64,000 nucleotides of DNA from Nocardiopsis sp. CNT312 (GCF_000515115.1 NZ_AZXF01000012.1:62001-126000), one strand, 5' to 3'; positions 41,601-51,205 are shown, numbered from the stretch's first letter. Notes: generated from the sequence alone by a model not told the origin. A program made the numbers and translations.

Positions 41601-41894
41601 GTGTCCCCTTCGAGGTGTCCGCCTTTGTGCGTTTTTGTCCCATGGCGGAGCCCGAGGGAAGAATATACCTGCATGTGAATTTTTTCAATGGGGCAGGTGG
41701 GATATCGTCCGTTGATTGGGAGGGGAAAGTGTGTTCTGTGTCCTATATGGGGAGTGGGAATGTCATCATGCCTGATCATCGCGCGATAAGCGTTTCGGTC
41801 ATCTCATAATTAGAGAAGGGCATATTTCAGGGGTGGCGAAAGTCCTTTTCCCGGCACGCCGGTGGAAGAAGGGGCCGGCAGCGGACGGACGAGG
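41601..41894. other. AT-rich intergenic region carrying the bacteriocin promoter
   Basis: 294 bases between the bacteriocin and GlcE genes, both on the minus strand. The part 41640-41835 is markedly AT-rich, with a T6 run (AATTTTTTCAATG), unlike its neighbours, and contains the bacteriocin promoter described separately. No gene or clear terminator hairpin for GlcE was found. Confidence 0.55.
41660..41688 (-). promoter_or_regulatory. Sigma-70-type promoter of the bacteriocin gene
   Basis: On the minus strand TTGAAA (41688-41683) and TATTCT (41665-41660) are separated by exactly 17 bases. Transcription would start near 41653, leaving a leader of about 50 bases before the ATG at 41600. Confidence 0.55.
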
Positions 41895-43145
41895 TCAGAT
41901 ACCACCGGTGAAACGTCCCGGCGCGAGGCGGCGGCCCGGGTCGAAGGCGTCCTTGACCGCGCGCATCAGCGGCAGGCCCGGCACCGTCCCCCACAGGTCG
42001 ATCCCGGCGCCGTGTACACCGGGCTCGGCACGCAGCACCGTCGCCGACCACTCCGGCAGGGCCCGCACACCCGCCAGGACCTCACCGACCGCGGCGGCGC
42101 CGGTTCCCGGGGCGAAGGCCGCGTAGAGCGCGCCGCTGGCCGCCGACCCCCGGACGCGTACCCGCGCCCCGACCGCACCGGCCAGCTCGCACGTCCGCGC
42201 GGACGCCGCCACCGAAGCGGCCGGAGGCCCCGACAGGAACACCAGCGTGCCCTGCTCGGCGACCAGTCCCCACCCCGCCGGGAGCCGATCGGCGACCTCA
42301 CCGCCGCCCAGCGCCGCCACGGTCCCGGCGACGCGCGCGGCCATCCCCTCGGCCGTCCCCTCCAGGGCCACGGTCAGGTCCGCCCGGCCCTCCGCGGGCC
42401 AGTCCAGCGCCACGGCGGAGGGTACGACCGTGCGTGCGCGCAGTGCGGCCGCCATCCGCTCCCCGCGCGCGGCCGAGGGGACCGGCGCGGTGACCGTCCT
42501 CAGGGCGGGCGGGAGGGGGTGCGTCCGGAAGGTGACCGACGCCACCAGACCCAGGGTGCCCAGGGCCCCGGTGTGCAGCTTCGCCAGGTCGTACCCGGCC
42601 ACGTTCTTGACCACCCGGCCGCCGGTGCGCGCCACCACCCCGTCCGCACGCACCACGGTCATCCCGATCACCAGGTCCCGGAGGGCGCCGTGGAGGAGGC
42701 GTCGCGGGCCGCACACCCCGGTGGCGACCATGCCGCCCACCGTGCCGCCCGTGCGCACCGGGTCGACGGACAGTCTCTGTCCGGCCCCGGCCAGCACGTC
42801 CACGAGTTCGGACACCGGTGTCCCCGCCCCGACCGTCACCACGAGGTCCTCGGCGGTGTGCTCGATCCCCCTCAGACCGGCGGTCTCCACCAGCAGGTCC
42901 GCCGAGCACGGCGGCGCTCCCCAGTCCAGGGCGGTCCCCCCGCCCCGGAACACCGAGGCCGCACCGTGCCGGTCGGCCGCGGCCAGGACGCGGGCGGCGG
43001 CAGCGGTGTCGGCAGGACGCACCACCAGGGCGGGGACGACCCCGCCCACGGCGTCCCCGGGGCCGCCCGGACGGACACGGGACCCGGATTCGGCCAGGGC
43101 CGTGCGCAGGGAGCCCTCGACGGGGGCGGGGTGATCGGGACGCAC
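41895..43145 (-). CDS. glcE: Glycolate oxidase subunit GlcE (FAD-binding)
   Basis: 416 residues from GTG 43145, with GGAGG six bases upstream and 13 bases after the GlcD stop. FAD_binding_4 (PCMH) features are VFRGGGTALDWG, VTVGAGTPVSELVDVL, and GGTVGGMVATGVCGPRRLLHG; the late VKDAFDPGRRLAPGRFTGG is the GlcE/GlcD C-terminal motif. GlcE works with GlcD and the iron-sulfur subunit GlcF to oxidise glycolate to glyoxylate. GlcF is not visible here. Malate synthase, the consumer of glyoxylate, is just upstream on the same strand, which supports the assignment. Confidence 0.88.
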   Translation of the reverse strand: MRPDHPAPVEGSLRTALAESGSRVRPGGPGDAVGGVVPALVVRPADTAAAARVLAAADRHGAASVFRGGGTALDWGAPPCSADLLVETAGLRGIEHTAEDLVVTVGAGTPVSELVDVLAGAGQRLSVDPVRTGGTVGGMVATGVCGPRRLLHGALRDLVIGMTVVRADGVVARTGGRVVKNVAGYDLAKLHTGALGTLGLVASVTFRTHPLPPALRTVTAPVPSAARGERMAAALRARTVVPSAVALDWPAEGRADLTVALEGTAEGMAARVAGTVAALGGGEVADRLPAGWGLVAEQGTLVFLSGPPAASVAASARTCELAGAVGARVRVRGSAASGALYAAFAPGTGAAAVGEVLAGVRALPEWSATVLRAEPGVHGAGIDLWGTVPGLPLMRAVKDAFDPGRRLAPGRFTGGI

Positions 43146-43158
43146 GCGGATCCTCCGG

Positions 43159-44622
43159 TCAGAACTGGGTCGCCCGGCCGGACTCCACCAGCGGGTGCAC
43201 GCCCCTGCGGACCCCCGGCCGTTCACCGCACAGGCGCGGCGTGGGCAGGAGCTTGTCCGGGTTGGCGATGCCCCGCGGGTCGAACGCCCGCCGAAGCCGG
43301 TCGAAGGTGTCGAGGTCGTCGGGGGAGTACATGCGCGGCATGGAGCACGCCTTGTCCGTGCCCACCCCGTGCTCGCCGGTGATCGAGCCGCCGTGGGCCA
43401 CGCACAGGTCCAGGATGGCCGCGGACACCTCCTCGGCACGGCGGTGGCCGTCGGGGTCGGTGTCGTCGAACATCACCAGCGGGTGCAGGTTGCCGTCCCC
43501 CGCGTGGAAGACGTTGGCCACGGGGATACCGGTCTTCGCGGACAGGTCGGCGATCGCGCGCAGCACCCGCGGCAGGGCCGTGCGCGGGACGACCTCGTCC
43601 TGGACGACGTAGGCGGGGCTCATCGCGCCGACCGCGTCGAAGGCGGCCTTGCGCCCCGCCCAGATCCGGGCCCGCTCCCCGCCGTCGGCGGCGGTGCGGG
43701 TGGCGCGGGCGCCGTGCTCGGCGCACAGGTCCCGCACCTCGGCCAGGTGCGCGTCCACGTCCGGGGCGGGGCCGTCCAGCTCGACGATGAGCACGGCGGC
43801 GGCATCGGTGGGATAGCCGGTGTCCATCAGCGCGTTGACCGCCTCGACGGACAGGGCGTCCATCATCTCGATCGCCGAGGGCAGCAGCCCGGAGGAGACG
43901 ATGGCGCTCACCGCTGCGCCCCCGGAGTCGAGGGAGTCGAAGGCGGCCAGCAGGGTCACCGTCCTCTCCGGCAGCCGGGTGAGGCCGACGGTGACCCGGG
44001 TGACGATGCCGAGCGTGCCCTCGGAGCCGACGATCGCGCGGATCAGGTCGTAGCCGGGAGCGTCGGGGGCCTTGCCGCCCAGGCGGACGGTCTCGCCTCC
44101 GGGCAGGACCAGTTCCAGACCGCGCACGTGGGTGGCGGTGAACCCGTACTTGAGGCAGTGCGCTCCGCCGGAGTTCTCGGCCACGTTGCCCCCCACCGAG
44201 CAGACCGCCTGGCTGGACGGGTCGGGCGCGTAGTAGTACCCGTGGGGTGCCGCGGCGGTGGTGACGTCGAGGTTGGGGACGCCGGGTTCGACGACGGCGC
44301 ACTCGTTGTCGGGGTCGATCTCGATGACGCGGCGCATTCGCGCGGTGCTCAGCAGCACGCCCTCGCGGTGGGGGAGGGCCCCGCCGCTCAGGCCGGTCCC
44401 GGCGCCCCGGGGGACGAAGGGCACGCCGTGTTCGGCGCACAGGGCCAGGACGGCGGACACCTGTTCGGTGGTGGTCGGCAGGACGACCACGCCGGGCAGT
44501 GAGCGCCGGTGGGTGATGCCGTCGTGGTCGAAGCCGCGGCGCTCCTCGTCGCCCGTGAGGACCGCGTCGCCGCCGCAGGCCTCCCGCAGCAGGGGGATGA
44601 GGGTGGTCAGGGCCTCGGACAT
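43159..44622 (-). CDS. glcD: Glycolate oxidase subunit GlcD (FAD-linked)
   Basis: 487 residues from ATG 44622. The FAD-binding domain shows PFVPRGAGTGLSGGALPH, EPGVPNLDV, GGNVAENSGGAHCLKYG and IVGSEGTLGIVTRV; the C-terminal FAD-oxidase domain has FHAGDGNLHPLVMFDD, GSITGEHGVG and FDPRGIANPDKLLP. These are diagnostic of GlcD and related FAD-linked 2-hydroxyacid dehydrogenases (D-lactate dehydrogenase is the alternative). Neighbouring GlcE and malate synthase favour glycolate. The two genes form an operon read leftwards. Confidence 0.9.
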   Translation of the reverse strand: MSEALTTLIPLLREACGGDAVLTGDEERRGFDHDGITHRRSLPGVVVLPTTTEQVSAVLALCAEHGVPFVPRGAGTGLSGGALPHREGVLLSTARMRRVIEIDPDNECAVVEPGVPNLDVTTAAAPHGYYYAPDPSSQAVCSVGGNVAENSGGAHCLKYGFTATHVRGLELVLPGGETVRLGGKAPDAPGYDLIRAIVGSEGTLGIVTRVTVGLTRLPERTVTLLAAFDSLDSGGAAVSAIVSSGLLPSAIEMMDALSVEAVNALMDTGYPTDAAAVLIVELDGPAPDVDAHLAEVRDLCAEHGARATRTAADGGERARIWAGRKAAFDAVGAMSPAYVVQDEVVPRTALPRVLRAIADLSAKTGIPVANVFHAGDGNLHPLVMFDDTDPDGHRRAEEVSAAILDLCVAHGGSITGEHGVGTDKACSMPRMYSPDDLDTFDRLRRAFDPRGIANPDKLLPTPRLCGERPGVRRGVHPLVESGRATQF

Positions 44623-44702
44623 GGCGCCTCCCCGGGGCTCGTCGTCTCGGCCGCCTCTGGCTTGCAACGTACGCCGGTGCCCGCGGCGGGGCAAGGAGGT
44701 GC

Positions 44703-44726
44703 GGGGCCGCCCCGCGGGGCGGCCCC
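44703..44726 (-). terminator. Hairpin terminator of malate synthase
   Basis: GGGGCCGCCCC (44703-44713) and GGGGCGGCCCC (44716-44726) form an 11-bp stem with a minimal loop directly beyond the malate synthase stop at 44735. Confidence 0.75.
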
Positions 44727-44734
44727 GGCACCCG

Positions 44735-46339
44735 CTAGGGCATGCGCTCGTAGGCGGGCAGGGTGAGGAAGTCGGCGTAGTCGTCGGCGAGGGCGACCTC
44801 GGCGAACAGCTCGCCGGCCTGCTGGTAGAGGCCCTCGTCGAAGGCCTTGCCCAGGCCCTGGCGGATGTTGGCCATCTCCTCGTCGATGATCTGCTTGACG
44901 AGGCCGGCGGTGACCTTGGGGCCGTCGTCGAGCGTGACGTCGTTGTGCAGCCACTGCCAGATCTGGGAGCGGGAGATCTCCGCGGTGGCGGCGTCCTCCA
45001 TCAGGTTGTGGATGGCCACCGCGCCGGTGCCGCCCATCCACGTCGCCAGGTACTGGAGGGCGACGTTGATGTTGCCGCGCAGGCCGGCCAGGGTGACGCC
45101 CCCCTCGGTCTTGTCCACGGCCAGCAGGTCGGCGGCGGAGACCTCGACGTCCGGGCGCTGCTTGTCGATCTGGTTGGGGCGCTCGCCCAGGACGCCGTCG
45201 AAGATCTCCCGGCAGACGGGGACCAGGTCGGGGTGGGCCACCCAGGAGCCGTCGAAGCCGTCGCCGGACTCGCGGGACTTGTCGTCGCGGACCTTGGCGA
45301 AGGCGTTCTTGTTGACCTCCTCGTCCTTGCGGGAGGGGATGAAGGCGGCCATGCCGCCGATGGCGTGGGCGCCGCGCTTGTGGCAGGTCTTGACCAGCAG
45401 CTCGGTGTAGGCGCGCATCATCGGGGCGGTCATGGTGACGGCGTTGCGCTCGGGCAGCAGGAAGCGTCGGCCGCGGGTGCGGTGGGTCTTGATGATGCTG
45501 AAGAGGTAGTCCCAGCGTCCCGCGTTGAGGCCGGCGGAGTGCTCGCGCAGTTCGTAGAGGATCTCCTCCATCTCGAAGGCGGCCGGGATGGTCTCGATCA
45601 GGCAGGTGGCGCGGATGGTGCCGCGCTCGATCCCCAGGCGCTCCTGGGCGAGGACGAAGACGTCGTTCCACAGGCGGGCTTCGAGGTGGCTCTGCATCTT
45701 GGGCAGGTAGAAGTAGGGGCCCTTGCCCTTGGCGAGCTGGCGCTGGGCGCAGTGGAAGAAGTACAGGGCGAAGTCGACGATGCCGCCGCTGGTGCGCTGG
45801 CCGTCGACCAGGATGTGCTTCTCGTCCAGGTGCCAGCCGCGCGGGCGCACGATCATGGTGGCGAGTGCGGAGTCCTCCTTGAGGGCGTAGCTCTTGCCCT
45901 GGGGGGAGGTGAAGTCGATCGTGCGGTCCAGGGCGTCGCGCAGGTTGAGCTGCCCCTGGACCATGTTCTCCCACAGCGGGGTGTTGGCGTCCTCGAAGTC
46001 GGCCAGCCAGATCTTCGCGCCGGAGTTGAGCGCGTTGATGGTCATCTTGCGGTCGGTGGGGCCGGTGATCTCGACCCGGCGGTCCTCGATGCCCGGGGCG
46101 GGTGCGGCGACCTTCCAGCCCGTGTCATCGCGGATGTGCTTGGTCTCGGGGAGGAAGTCGAGGTCCTCGCCGGCCGAGATCCGCTCCTGGCGCTCCTTGC
46201 GGGCGGCCAGCAGCTCCTGGCGGCGCTCCTCGAAGGCGCGGTGCAGTTCGGCGACGAGGGCGAGGGCGTCGTCGGTGAGGATCTCGTCGAAGCGGTCGTG
46301 CAGCGGGCCCGTGATCTCGACCCCTGGCGTGGCACCCAT
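44735..46339 (-). CDS. aceB: Malate synthase A
   Basis: 534 residues, full length for the short (A) isoform. Conserved features are [87 protein letters not shown] and [16 protein letters not shown]. The enzyme condenses glyoxylate with acetyl-CoA to malate in the glyoxylate bypass. Isocitrate lyase is not in the window, but the glycolate oxidase genes downstream would also supply glyoxylate. A strong promoter with an operator-like repeat lies just upstream. Confidence 0.97.
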   Translation of the reverse strand: MGATPGVEITGPLHDRFDEILTDDALALVAELHRAFEERRQELLAARKERQERISAGEDLDFLPETKHIRDDTGWKVAAPAPGIEDRRVEITGPTDRKMTINALNSGAKIWLADFEDANTPLWENMVQGQLNLRDALDRTIDFTSPQGKSYALKEDSALATMIVRPRGWHLDEKHILVDGQRTSGGIVDFALYFFHCAQRQLAKGKGPYFYLPKMQSHLEARLWNDVFVLAQERLGIERGTIRATCLIETIPAAFEMEEILYELREHSAGLNAGRWDYLFSIIKTHRTRGRRFLLPERNAVTMTAPMMRAYTELLVKTCHKRGAHAIGGMAAFIPSRKDEEVNKNAFAKVRDDKSRESGDGFDGSWVAHPDLVPVCREIFDGVLGERPNQIDKQRPDVEVSAADLLAVDKTEGGVTLAGLRGNINVALQYLATWMGGTGAVAIHNLMEDAATAEISRSQIWQWLHNDVTLDDGPKVTAGLVKQIIDEEMANIRQGLGKAFDEGLYQQAGELFAEVALADDYADFLTLPAYERMP

Positions 46340-46367
46340 GTCAAACCTTCCGCAATACGAAATAAGC

Positions 46368-46382
46368 TTCTATTATGTGGAA
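46368..46382. promoter_or_regulatory. Operator-like inverted repeat at the aceB transcription start
   Basis: TTCTATTATGTGGAA has the outer dyad TTC...GAA, extendable to CTTC...GAAAAG. It covers the predicted transcription start directly after the -10 box, where a repressor would block initiation. An IclR-type glyoxylate-bypass repressor is a guess. Confidence 0.35.
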
Positions 46383-46411
46383 AAGATACTCTCTTGCCGG
46401 GGGGTGGTCAA
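46383..46411 (-). promoter_or_regulatory. Sigma-70-type promoter of aceB
   Basis: On the minus strand TTGACC (46411-46406) and TATCTT (46388-46383) lie 17 bases apart. The expected start is near 46376, about 37 bases before the ATG at 46339. Confidence 0.6.
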
Positions 46412-46658
46412 CGCGAATCGCGTGGTGAGCGGTGGGGTAAATTTCCCTCATGTAAAGATTTGCGAATATTCTCGCGGAGTGTTTTCCCGTTCGTGAGTAT
46501 CCCATCGCCGACGGGGCAAGCCCGGCCCCGCGCGCCGGGCTCGCACCGCCCGGGATAATGACGTGCCAGGACCGCTCCGAGGTGGGACCATCGATCCATC
46601 GGCCCCGGGTCCGGGAAGATCCGCGGCGGCCGGGACGTTGACCCACCTGGAGGGATAT

Positions 46659-48197
46659 GTGAGTACTGCTGATACCCGCGGGAGAGCCCGCACCGGAGAC
46701 GGAACCGACGCATTCGCCGGTGAGGAGGTGTTCCGCGAGGCGATCACCGCCGAGGGGACGTCCGACGGGCCCGGCACCGGCCGACGGGAGGCCCCGGGCA
46801 CCGGGCCGGAGAACGCACCCGACCGGGGCGAGATGGAGCTGGCCGAGCGCCACGCCCTGCGACGCGTCCAGGGGCTGTCGACCGAACTCACCGACGTCAC
46901 CGAGGTCGAGTACCGGCAGTTGCGCCTGGAGCGCGTCGTCCTCATCGGCGTCTGGACCCGCGGGACCCAGGCCGAGGCCGACAACTCGCTCACCGAGCTC
47001 GCGGCACTTGCCGAGACCGCCGGGGCACTCGTCCTGGAAGGCCTCACCCAGCGCCGCCCCAAGCCGGACCCGGCCACCTACATCGGTAAGGGCAAGGCCG
47101 CCGAGCTGCACGACATCGTCGCCGCCACCGGAGCCGACACCGTCATCTGCGACGGAGAGCTCACCCCCGGCCAGCTGATCCAGCTCGAAGACGTGGTCAA
47201 GGTCAAGGTCATCGACCGGACCGCCCTCATCCTGGACATCTTCGCCCAGCACGCCCGCAGCAGCGAGGGCAAGGCCCAAGTCGAACTCGCCCAGCTCAAC
47301 TACCTCCTGCCGCGGCTGCGCGGCTGGGGCCACTCGCTGTCCCGGCAGGCGGGCGGCGCCGGCGGCGGCGGGGGCAACGGAGGCGTCGGCCTGCGCGGCC
47401 CCGGTGAGACCAAGATCGAGACCGACCGCCGCCGGATCAACGACAAGATCGCCAAGCTGCGCCGACGGCTCTCCCACATGCGCACGGCCCGCGACGTCAA
47501 GCGCGACGTGCGGCGCACCCGCGAGGTGCCCTCGGTGGTGATCGCCGGGTACACCAACGCGGGGAAGTCCAGCCTGCTCAACCGGCTGACCGGTGCCGGG
47601 GTGCTCGTGGAGAACGCCCTGTTCGCCACCCTGGACCCCACGGTCCGCCACGCGCGCACACCCGACGGCCGCAAGTTCACGCTCAGCGACACCGTCGGGT
47701 TCGTCCGGCACCTGCCGCACCAACTGGTGGAGGCGTTCCGCTCCACGCTGGAGGAGGCCTCCGACGCCGACCTCATCCTGCACGTGGTCGACGGCTCCCA
47801 CCCGGACCCCGAAGAGCAGATCCGGGCGGTCCACGAGGTGTTCGCCGAGATCGAGGCGGGCGACGTGCCCGAGCTCATCGTGGTCAACAAGGTCGACTCC
47901 GCCGCGCCCGACGTGCTCAAGGCACTGCGGACCCGCTACCCCGACGTCGTCGAGGTCTCCGCCCGTACCGGGGAGGGGATCCCGGCCCTGGTGGACCGGC
48001 TCGCCGGCGCGCTGCCCGAACTGGCGCGCGAAGTCCGCGCCCTCGTGCCGTACTCGCGCGGCGACCTCGTCGCCCGGGCCTACGAGGAGGGGCGCATCCT
48101 CAGCGAGGAGCACACCGGTGAGGGGACCCGGCTGCACGCTTTCGTCCCCGAGATGCTCGCCGCGAAGCTGGAGGGGTACACGCTCAGCACCGCGTGA
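46659..48197 (+). CDS. hflX: GTPase HflX
   Basis: 512 residues from GTG 46659 (GGAGGGA five bases upstream); the region before it, 46340-46658, is mostly AT-rich near aceB. The N-terminal HflX domain has RRPKPDPATYIGKGKAAELH, AQVELAQLNYLLPRLRGWG and the flexible Gly-rich GGAGGGGGNGGVGLRGPGE linker. The G domain shows G1 GYTNAGKSSL, G3 DTVGFVRHLPHQLVEAF and G4 NKVD. HflX binds the 50S subunit and rescues stalled or hibernating ribosomes. An actinobacterial N-terminal extension of about 60 residues is present. Confidence 0.96.
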   Translation: MSTADTRGRARTGDGTDAFAGEEVFREAITAEGTSDGPGTGRREAPGTGPENAPDRGEMELAERHALRRVQGLSTELTDVTEVEYRQLRLERVVLIGVWTRGTQAEADNSLTELAALAETAGALVLEGLTQRRPKPDPATYIGKGKAAELHDIVAATGADTVICDGELTPGQLIQLEDVVKVKVIDRTALILDIFAQHARSSEGKAQVELAQLNYLLPRLRGWGHSLSRQAGGAGGGGGNGGVGLRGPGETKIETDRRRINDKIAKLRRRLSHMRTARDVKRDVRRTREVPSVVIAGYTNAGKSSLLNRLTGAGVLVENALFATLDPTVRHARTPDGRKFTLSDTVGFVRHLPHQLVEAFRSTLEEASDADLILHVVDGSHPDPEEQIRAVHEVFAEIEAGDVPELIVVNKVDSAAPDVLKALRTRYPDVVEVSARTGEGIPALVDRLAGALPELAREVRALVPYSRGDLVARAYEEGRILSEEHTGEGTRLHAFVPEMLAAKLEGYTLSTA

Positions 48198-48214
48198 CGC
48201 GCGCTGGTGGCCGT

Positions 48215-48248
48215 GAGCGGCCGACACCCGCCAAGGGGTCGGCCGCTC
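48215..48248 (+). terminator. Hairpin terminator of hflX
   Basis: GAGCGGCCGAC (48215-48225) pairs with GTCGGCCGCTC (48238-48248) across a 12-base interior, 18 bases after the HflX stop. Confidence 0.7.
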
Positions 48249-48548
48249 CGCCGCGTTCCGGGACGGCCCTGCCCCCGATCGCGAACCGATGGTGGGGGAA
48301 ACCCGCATTAGTCTGCAGGGGAGGTGTACACGGGGTCGGCGGATGGACTACGGTTTTCGCAAGCACACCGGCCGTCAGCGGCCGCCGTCTCCCGACGGCC
48401 TGCATTCCCCCGCAGACACGGCCCTGCGGCGCCGCAGCCCCGCCCGGCTCTGTCTGACCGCCCCAGATACGAGGTCGCCATGTCCGCCCGTGTACCTCAT
48501 GACCGAGCACCCGGTCCGCACCGGCGGGCCTGACGGGCGGGCACGCCT
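48249..48548. other. 300-base intergenic region upstream of the HutI-like gene
   Basis: No gene was accepted here. GGCCGTCAGCGGCCG (48370-48384) contains the inverted repeat CGGCC...GGCCG. The presumed promoter of the amidohydrolase lies in this stretch but no consensus pair is convincing. Confidence 0.4.
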
Positions 48549-49757
48549 ATGGCACTGGTACTGCTCACCAACATCGGTCGGCTGTGGACCGGCACCGAGA
48601 TGCTGACCCAGGCGGCACTCCTGATCAACGGTGACCGCGTGGCCTGGGCCGGTCCGTCCGCGGAACTGCCCCACCGGATCCCCGGCGTGTTCGAGGACGT
48701 CACCGACATCGACGAACTCGTCAACATCGGCGGCGGGCTCGTCACCCCCGGCCTGATCGACGCCCACTGCCACCCGGTCTACGCCGGGGACCGGTACGCC
48801 GAGGTCAACATGTGGGCCAAGGGCGCCTCCAAGGGCGACATCTTCGCGGCGGGCGGCGGTGTGTCCACCACCGTCACCATCACCCGCGGAACCGATCCCT
48901 GGACACTGTGCAACGCGGTCCGAGAGCGCCTCCGCCACTGGGTGATCACCGGCACCACCACCGTGGAGGCCAAGACCGGCTACCACCTCACCCGCGACGG
49001 CGAACTCGCCGACGTGCGGCTGCTGCGCTCCCTGGAGGAGGAGCCCGGCATGCCCCGCCTGCACGTCACCTTCTTCCCCGCCCACGGCGTGCCGCCGGAG
49101 TTCTTCGGCCGCCCCGGGGACTACGTCGTCACCGCCGCCTCCTGGGTGCACGATGCCGCCGTCGTCGGTGCCGACGGAGTGGACGTGTACTGCGACAACC
49201 AGCAGTTCACCACCGAGGACGCCCGGATGCTGCTGAGCGCAGGTCAGTCCGCCGGGCTGCGCACCACCCTGCACGCCTGCTCGCGCCCCCGGCACGGCGC
49301 CGTGCGGATGGCCGCCGAACTGGGCTGCTCGTCGGTGGACCTGCTGCACGAGACCGACGAGGAGGACATCCTCGCGCTCGCCGCCACCAGAACGCCCGTG
49401 GTGGCCTGCCCCACCACGTCCCTGCACGAGCGTCGCACCCCGCCGGTACGCACCCTGCTCGACCACTCCGTGCCCGTCGGCCTGGGCACCGACCACAACC
49501 CAGGCCAGTCCGGAACCACGTCGATGCCACTGGTCATCTCCCTGGCCGTGTCCATGTTCGCCATGACCGTCCAGGAAGCGCTGGGAGCGGCCACCTCCGG
49601 CGGCGCGAGGGCCCTCGGCCTGCGCGACCGCGGGGTGCTGGCCCCCGGCGCCCTCGCCGACCTCGTCCAGTGGGACGCCGACCACGAGGGCGCGTTCGCG
49701 TGGTCGATGGGACTGAACACCCTGCGCGTGTGGCAGGGCGGCCAGACCATCCACTAG
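48549..49757 (+). CDS. Imidazolonepropionase-like amidohydrolase
   Basis: 402 residues. The amidohydrolase HxH metal motif is DAHCHPVYAGDR (His73, His75), TTTVEAKTGYHL corresponds to the HutI substrate region, HACSR supplies a later metal histidine, and GTDHNPGQSG matches the catalytic-aspartate loop of HutI (where the motif is usually TDFNPG). The C-terminal GALADLVQWDADHEG is the usual return of the small beta domain. No other hut genes are nearby and some HutI positions differ, so a related cyclic-amide substrate is possible. Confidence 0.82.
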   Translation: MALVLLTNIGRLWTGTEMLTQAALLINGDRVAWAGPSAELPHRIPGVFEDVTDIDELVNIGGGLVTPGLIDAHCHPVYAGDRYAEVNMWAKGASKGDIFAAGGGVSTTVTITRGTDPWTLCNAVRERLRHWVITGTTTVEAKTGYHLTRDGELADVRLLRSLEEEPGMPRLHVTFFPAHGVPPEFFGRPGDYVVTAASWVHDAAVVGADGVDVYCDNQQFTTEDARMLLSAGQSAGLRTTLHACSRPRHGAVRMAAELGCSSVDLLHETDEEDILALAATRTPVVACPTTSLHERRTPPVRTLLDHSVPVGLGTDHNPGQSGTTSMPLVISLAVSMFAMTVQEALGAATSGGARALGLRDRGVLAPGALADLVQWDADHEGAFAWSMGLNTLRVWQGGQTIH

Positions 49758-49865
49758 ACGGTATGCAGGAGGGGCGCGCCGAAGACCGGAGCCTCGCCCG
49801 CACGGTGCCGTGGGTCGCCGACCAGGCAGAACCTGGAGGGTGGTGCCTACACGTGGGAGGTTCCG

Positions 49866-50229
49866 GTGTCCTTCGAGCCTGCGGCCGTGGGTCTGGACGT
49901 GCACGCCCGCTCCACCCTCGCGTGCGCGATCCACGGACCCACCGGCCCTGCGCTGGCGCGGGCCCCGACCGGTGCCCGCATCGATCGTGCGGTGGCCGCC
50001 CCTTCCAAACTCCGGCGGTCCGGCGACGACCGCATCGAAATTGACGCCCGCTACGCGGTGCACCCCGCCCGCCTGCTTCGGCTGGACGGTCACTCCGGTG
50101 CGGGTGCCCCCACCGGTCCAGGAGGCGGCCAGGGATCCGTCCCGGGCCCGTGGGGACGCCCGCGCCGACCTCATGCGTGCCCGCCCGCGCCCTCGACGGT
50201 CGCCCGGCGGCGCGGTCCCTGCCCGCCCG
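49866..50229 (+). pseudogene. Decayed IS110-family transposase fragment
   Basis: From GTG 49866 the frame reads SFEPAAVGLDVHARSTLACA, matching the N-terminus of IS110/IS116-type DEDD transposases, including the first catalytic aspartate. It then jumps to AAPSKLRRSGDDRIEIDA and ARLLRLDGH with about 30 residues lost in between. Near 50095 the match shifts to another frame (VRVPPPVQEAARD, GDARADLMRAR) before dissolving. At least one internal deletion, one frameshift and loss of the whole C-terminal half make it non-functional. The preceding 49805-49865, with AACCTGGAGGGTGGTGCC, may be part of the element's left end. Confidence 0.75.
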
Positions 50230-50239
50230 TCGCCCGGGG

Positions 50240-51205
50240 CTATCCGCGGACGCCGCGGGCGCGGGCGATCTCGATAACCGCGCGCTCCAGCGCATACTCG
50301 GGGTCGCGCCCGGCACCCTTGATCAGCGCGTCGGTCTCGGCCACCACCCCCATCGCCCGGGCGAGCCCGGCGGGGCTCCAGCCCCGGGCCTGCTGCCGCA
50401 GGCTGCGCATCTTCCACGGCGGTATCCTCAACCGCTTCGCCAGGTCCGCCTCACCGATGCCCTTCGGAGGCCGACCCGCCGCGGCGACCCCCCGCACCGC
50501 ACCGGCGAGCGCGCTGTTGATCAGCACCGGAGCGGTTCCCACCGCCAGGGACCAGCGCAACTGTTCGAGCGCCTCGGCGATCCTGCCCTCGATCGCGTGG
50601 TCCGCGACGGAGAACCCCGACGCCTCGGCCTTCCCCGAGTGGTAGCGGGCCACGGCCGCGGCGTCCACCCGACCCTCGGTGTCGGCGACCAACTGGGTGC
50701 AGGCCGCGGCGATCTCCCGAAGGTCGGTCCCCACCGCGTCCACCAGTGCCTGCGCGGCGTCCGCGGTGATCTGTCGACCCGCGCCGGAGAACTCCCCCCT
50801 GACGAACGCCACCCGTTCGGGGCCCTTCGTCGGCCCCTTGCAGTCCACCCGCCGCGCACCCGCCTTCTGCGCGGCCTGGAGCAGCACCTTGCCCTTGGCT
50901 CCGCCCGCGTGCGCGATGACCATGTGCACGTCGTCGGCCGGAGCCTTGAGGTAGTCGACGACGGTCGCCGCCAGGTCCTTGACCAGGTCCTGAGCCGAAC
51001 GCAGCACCACCACGCGCCGGTCGCCGAACAACGAGGGCGAGGTGGCCTCGACCAGGGTGGACGGCCCCACCTGGGCGGGCATGAGGTCGTGGACGTCCAC
51101 GTCGGGGTCGGACTCGCGGACCTCCGCGACGGCCGCCGCCACGGCGCGGTCGACGAGGAGTTCCTCGGTGCCGACGATGAGGGTGACGAGAGCGGGTGCA
51201 GGCAT
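50240..51205 (-). CDS. holA: DNA polymerase III subunit delta
   Basis: 321 residues from ATG 51205. Features of HolA are LIVGTEELLVDRAVAAAV at the start, PSLFGDRRVVVLRSAQDL, a central KPTKGPERVAF-like region (CKGPTKGPERVAFVRGE) and the C-terminal collar helices with RIPPWKMRSLRQQARGWS and DALIKGAGRDPEYALERAVI. It opens the sliding clamp as part of the clamp loader. The order comEA-comEC-holA is conserved in actinobacteria, which confirms the call. The IS110 relic abuts its 3' end. Confidence 0.93.
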   Translation of the reverse strand: MPAPALVTLIVGTEELLVDRAVAAAVAEVRESDPDVDVHDLMPAQVGPSTLVEATSPSLFGDRRVVVLRSAQDLVKDLAATVVDYLKAPADDVHMVIAHAGGAKGKVLLQAAQKAGARRVDCKGPTKGPERVAFVRGEFSGAGRQITADAAQALVDAVGTDLREIAAACTQLVADTEGRVDAAAVARYHSGKAEASGFSVADHAIEGRIAEALEQLRWSLAVGTAPVLINSALAGAVRGVAAAGRPPKGIGEADLAKRLRIPPWKMRSLRQQARGWSPAGLARAMGVVAETDALIKGAGRDPEYALERAVIEIARARGVRG

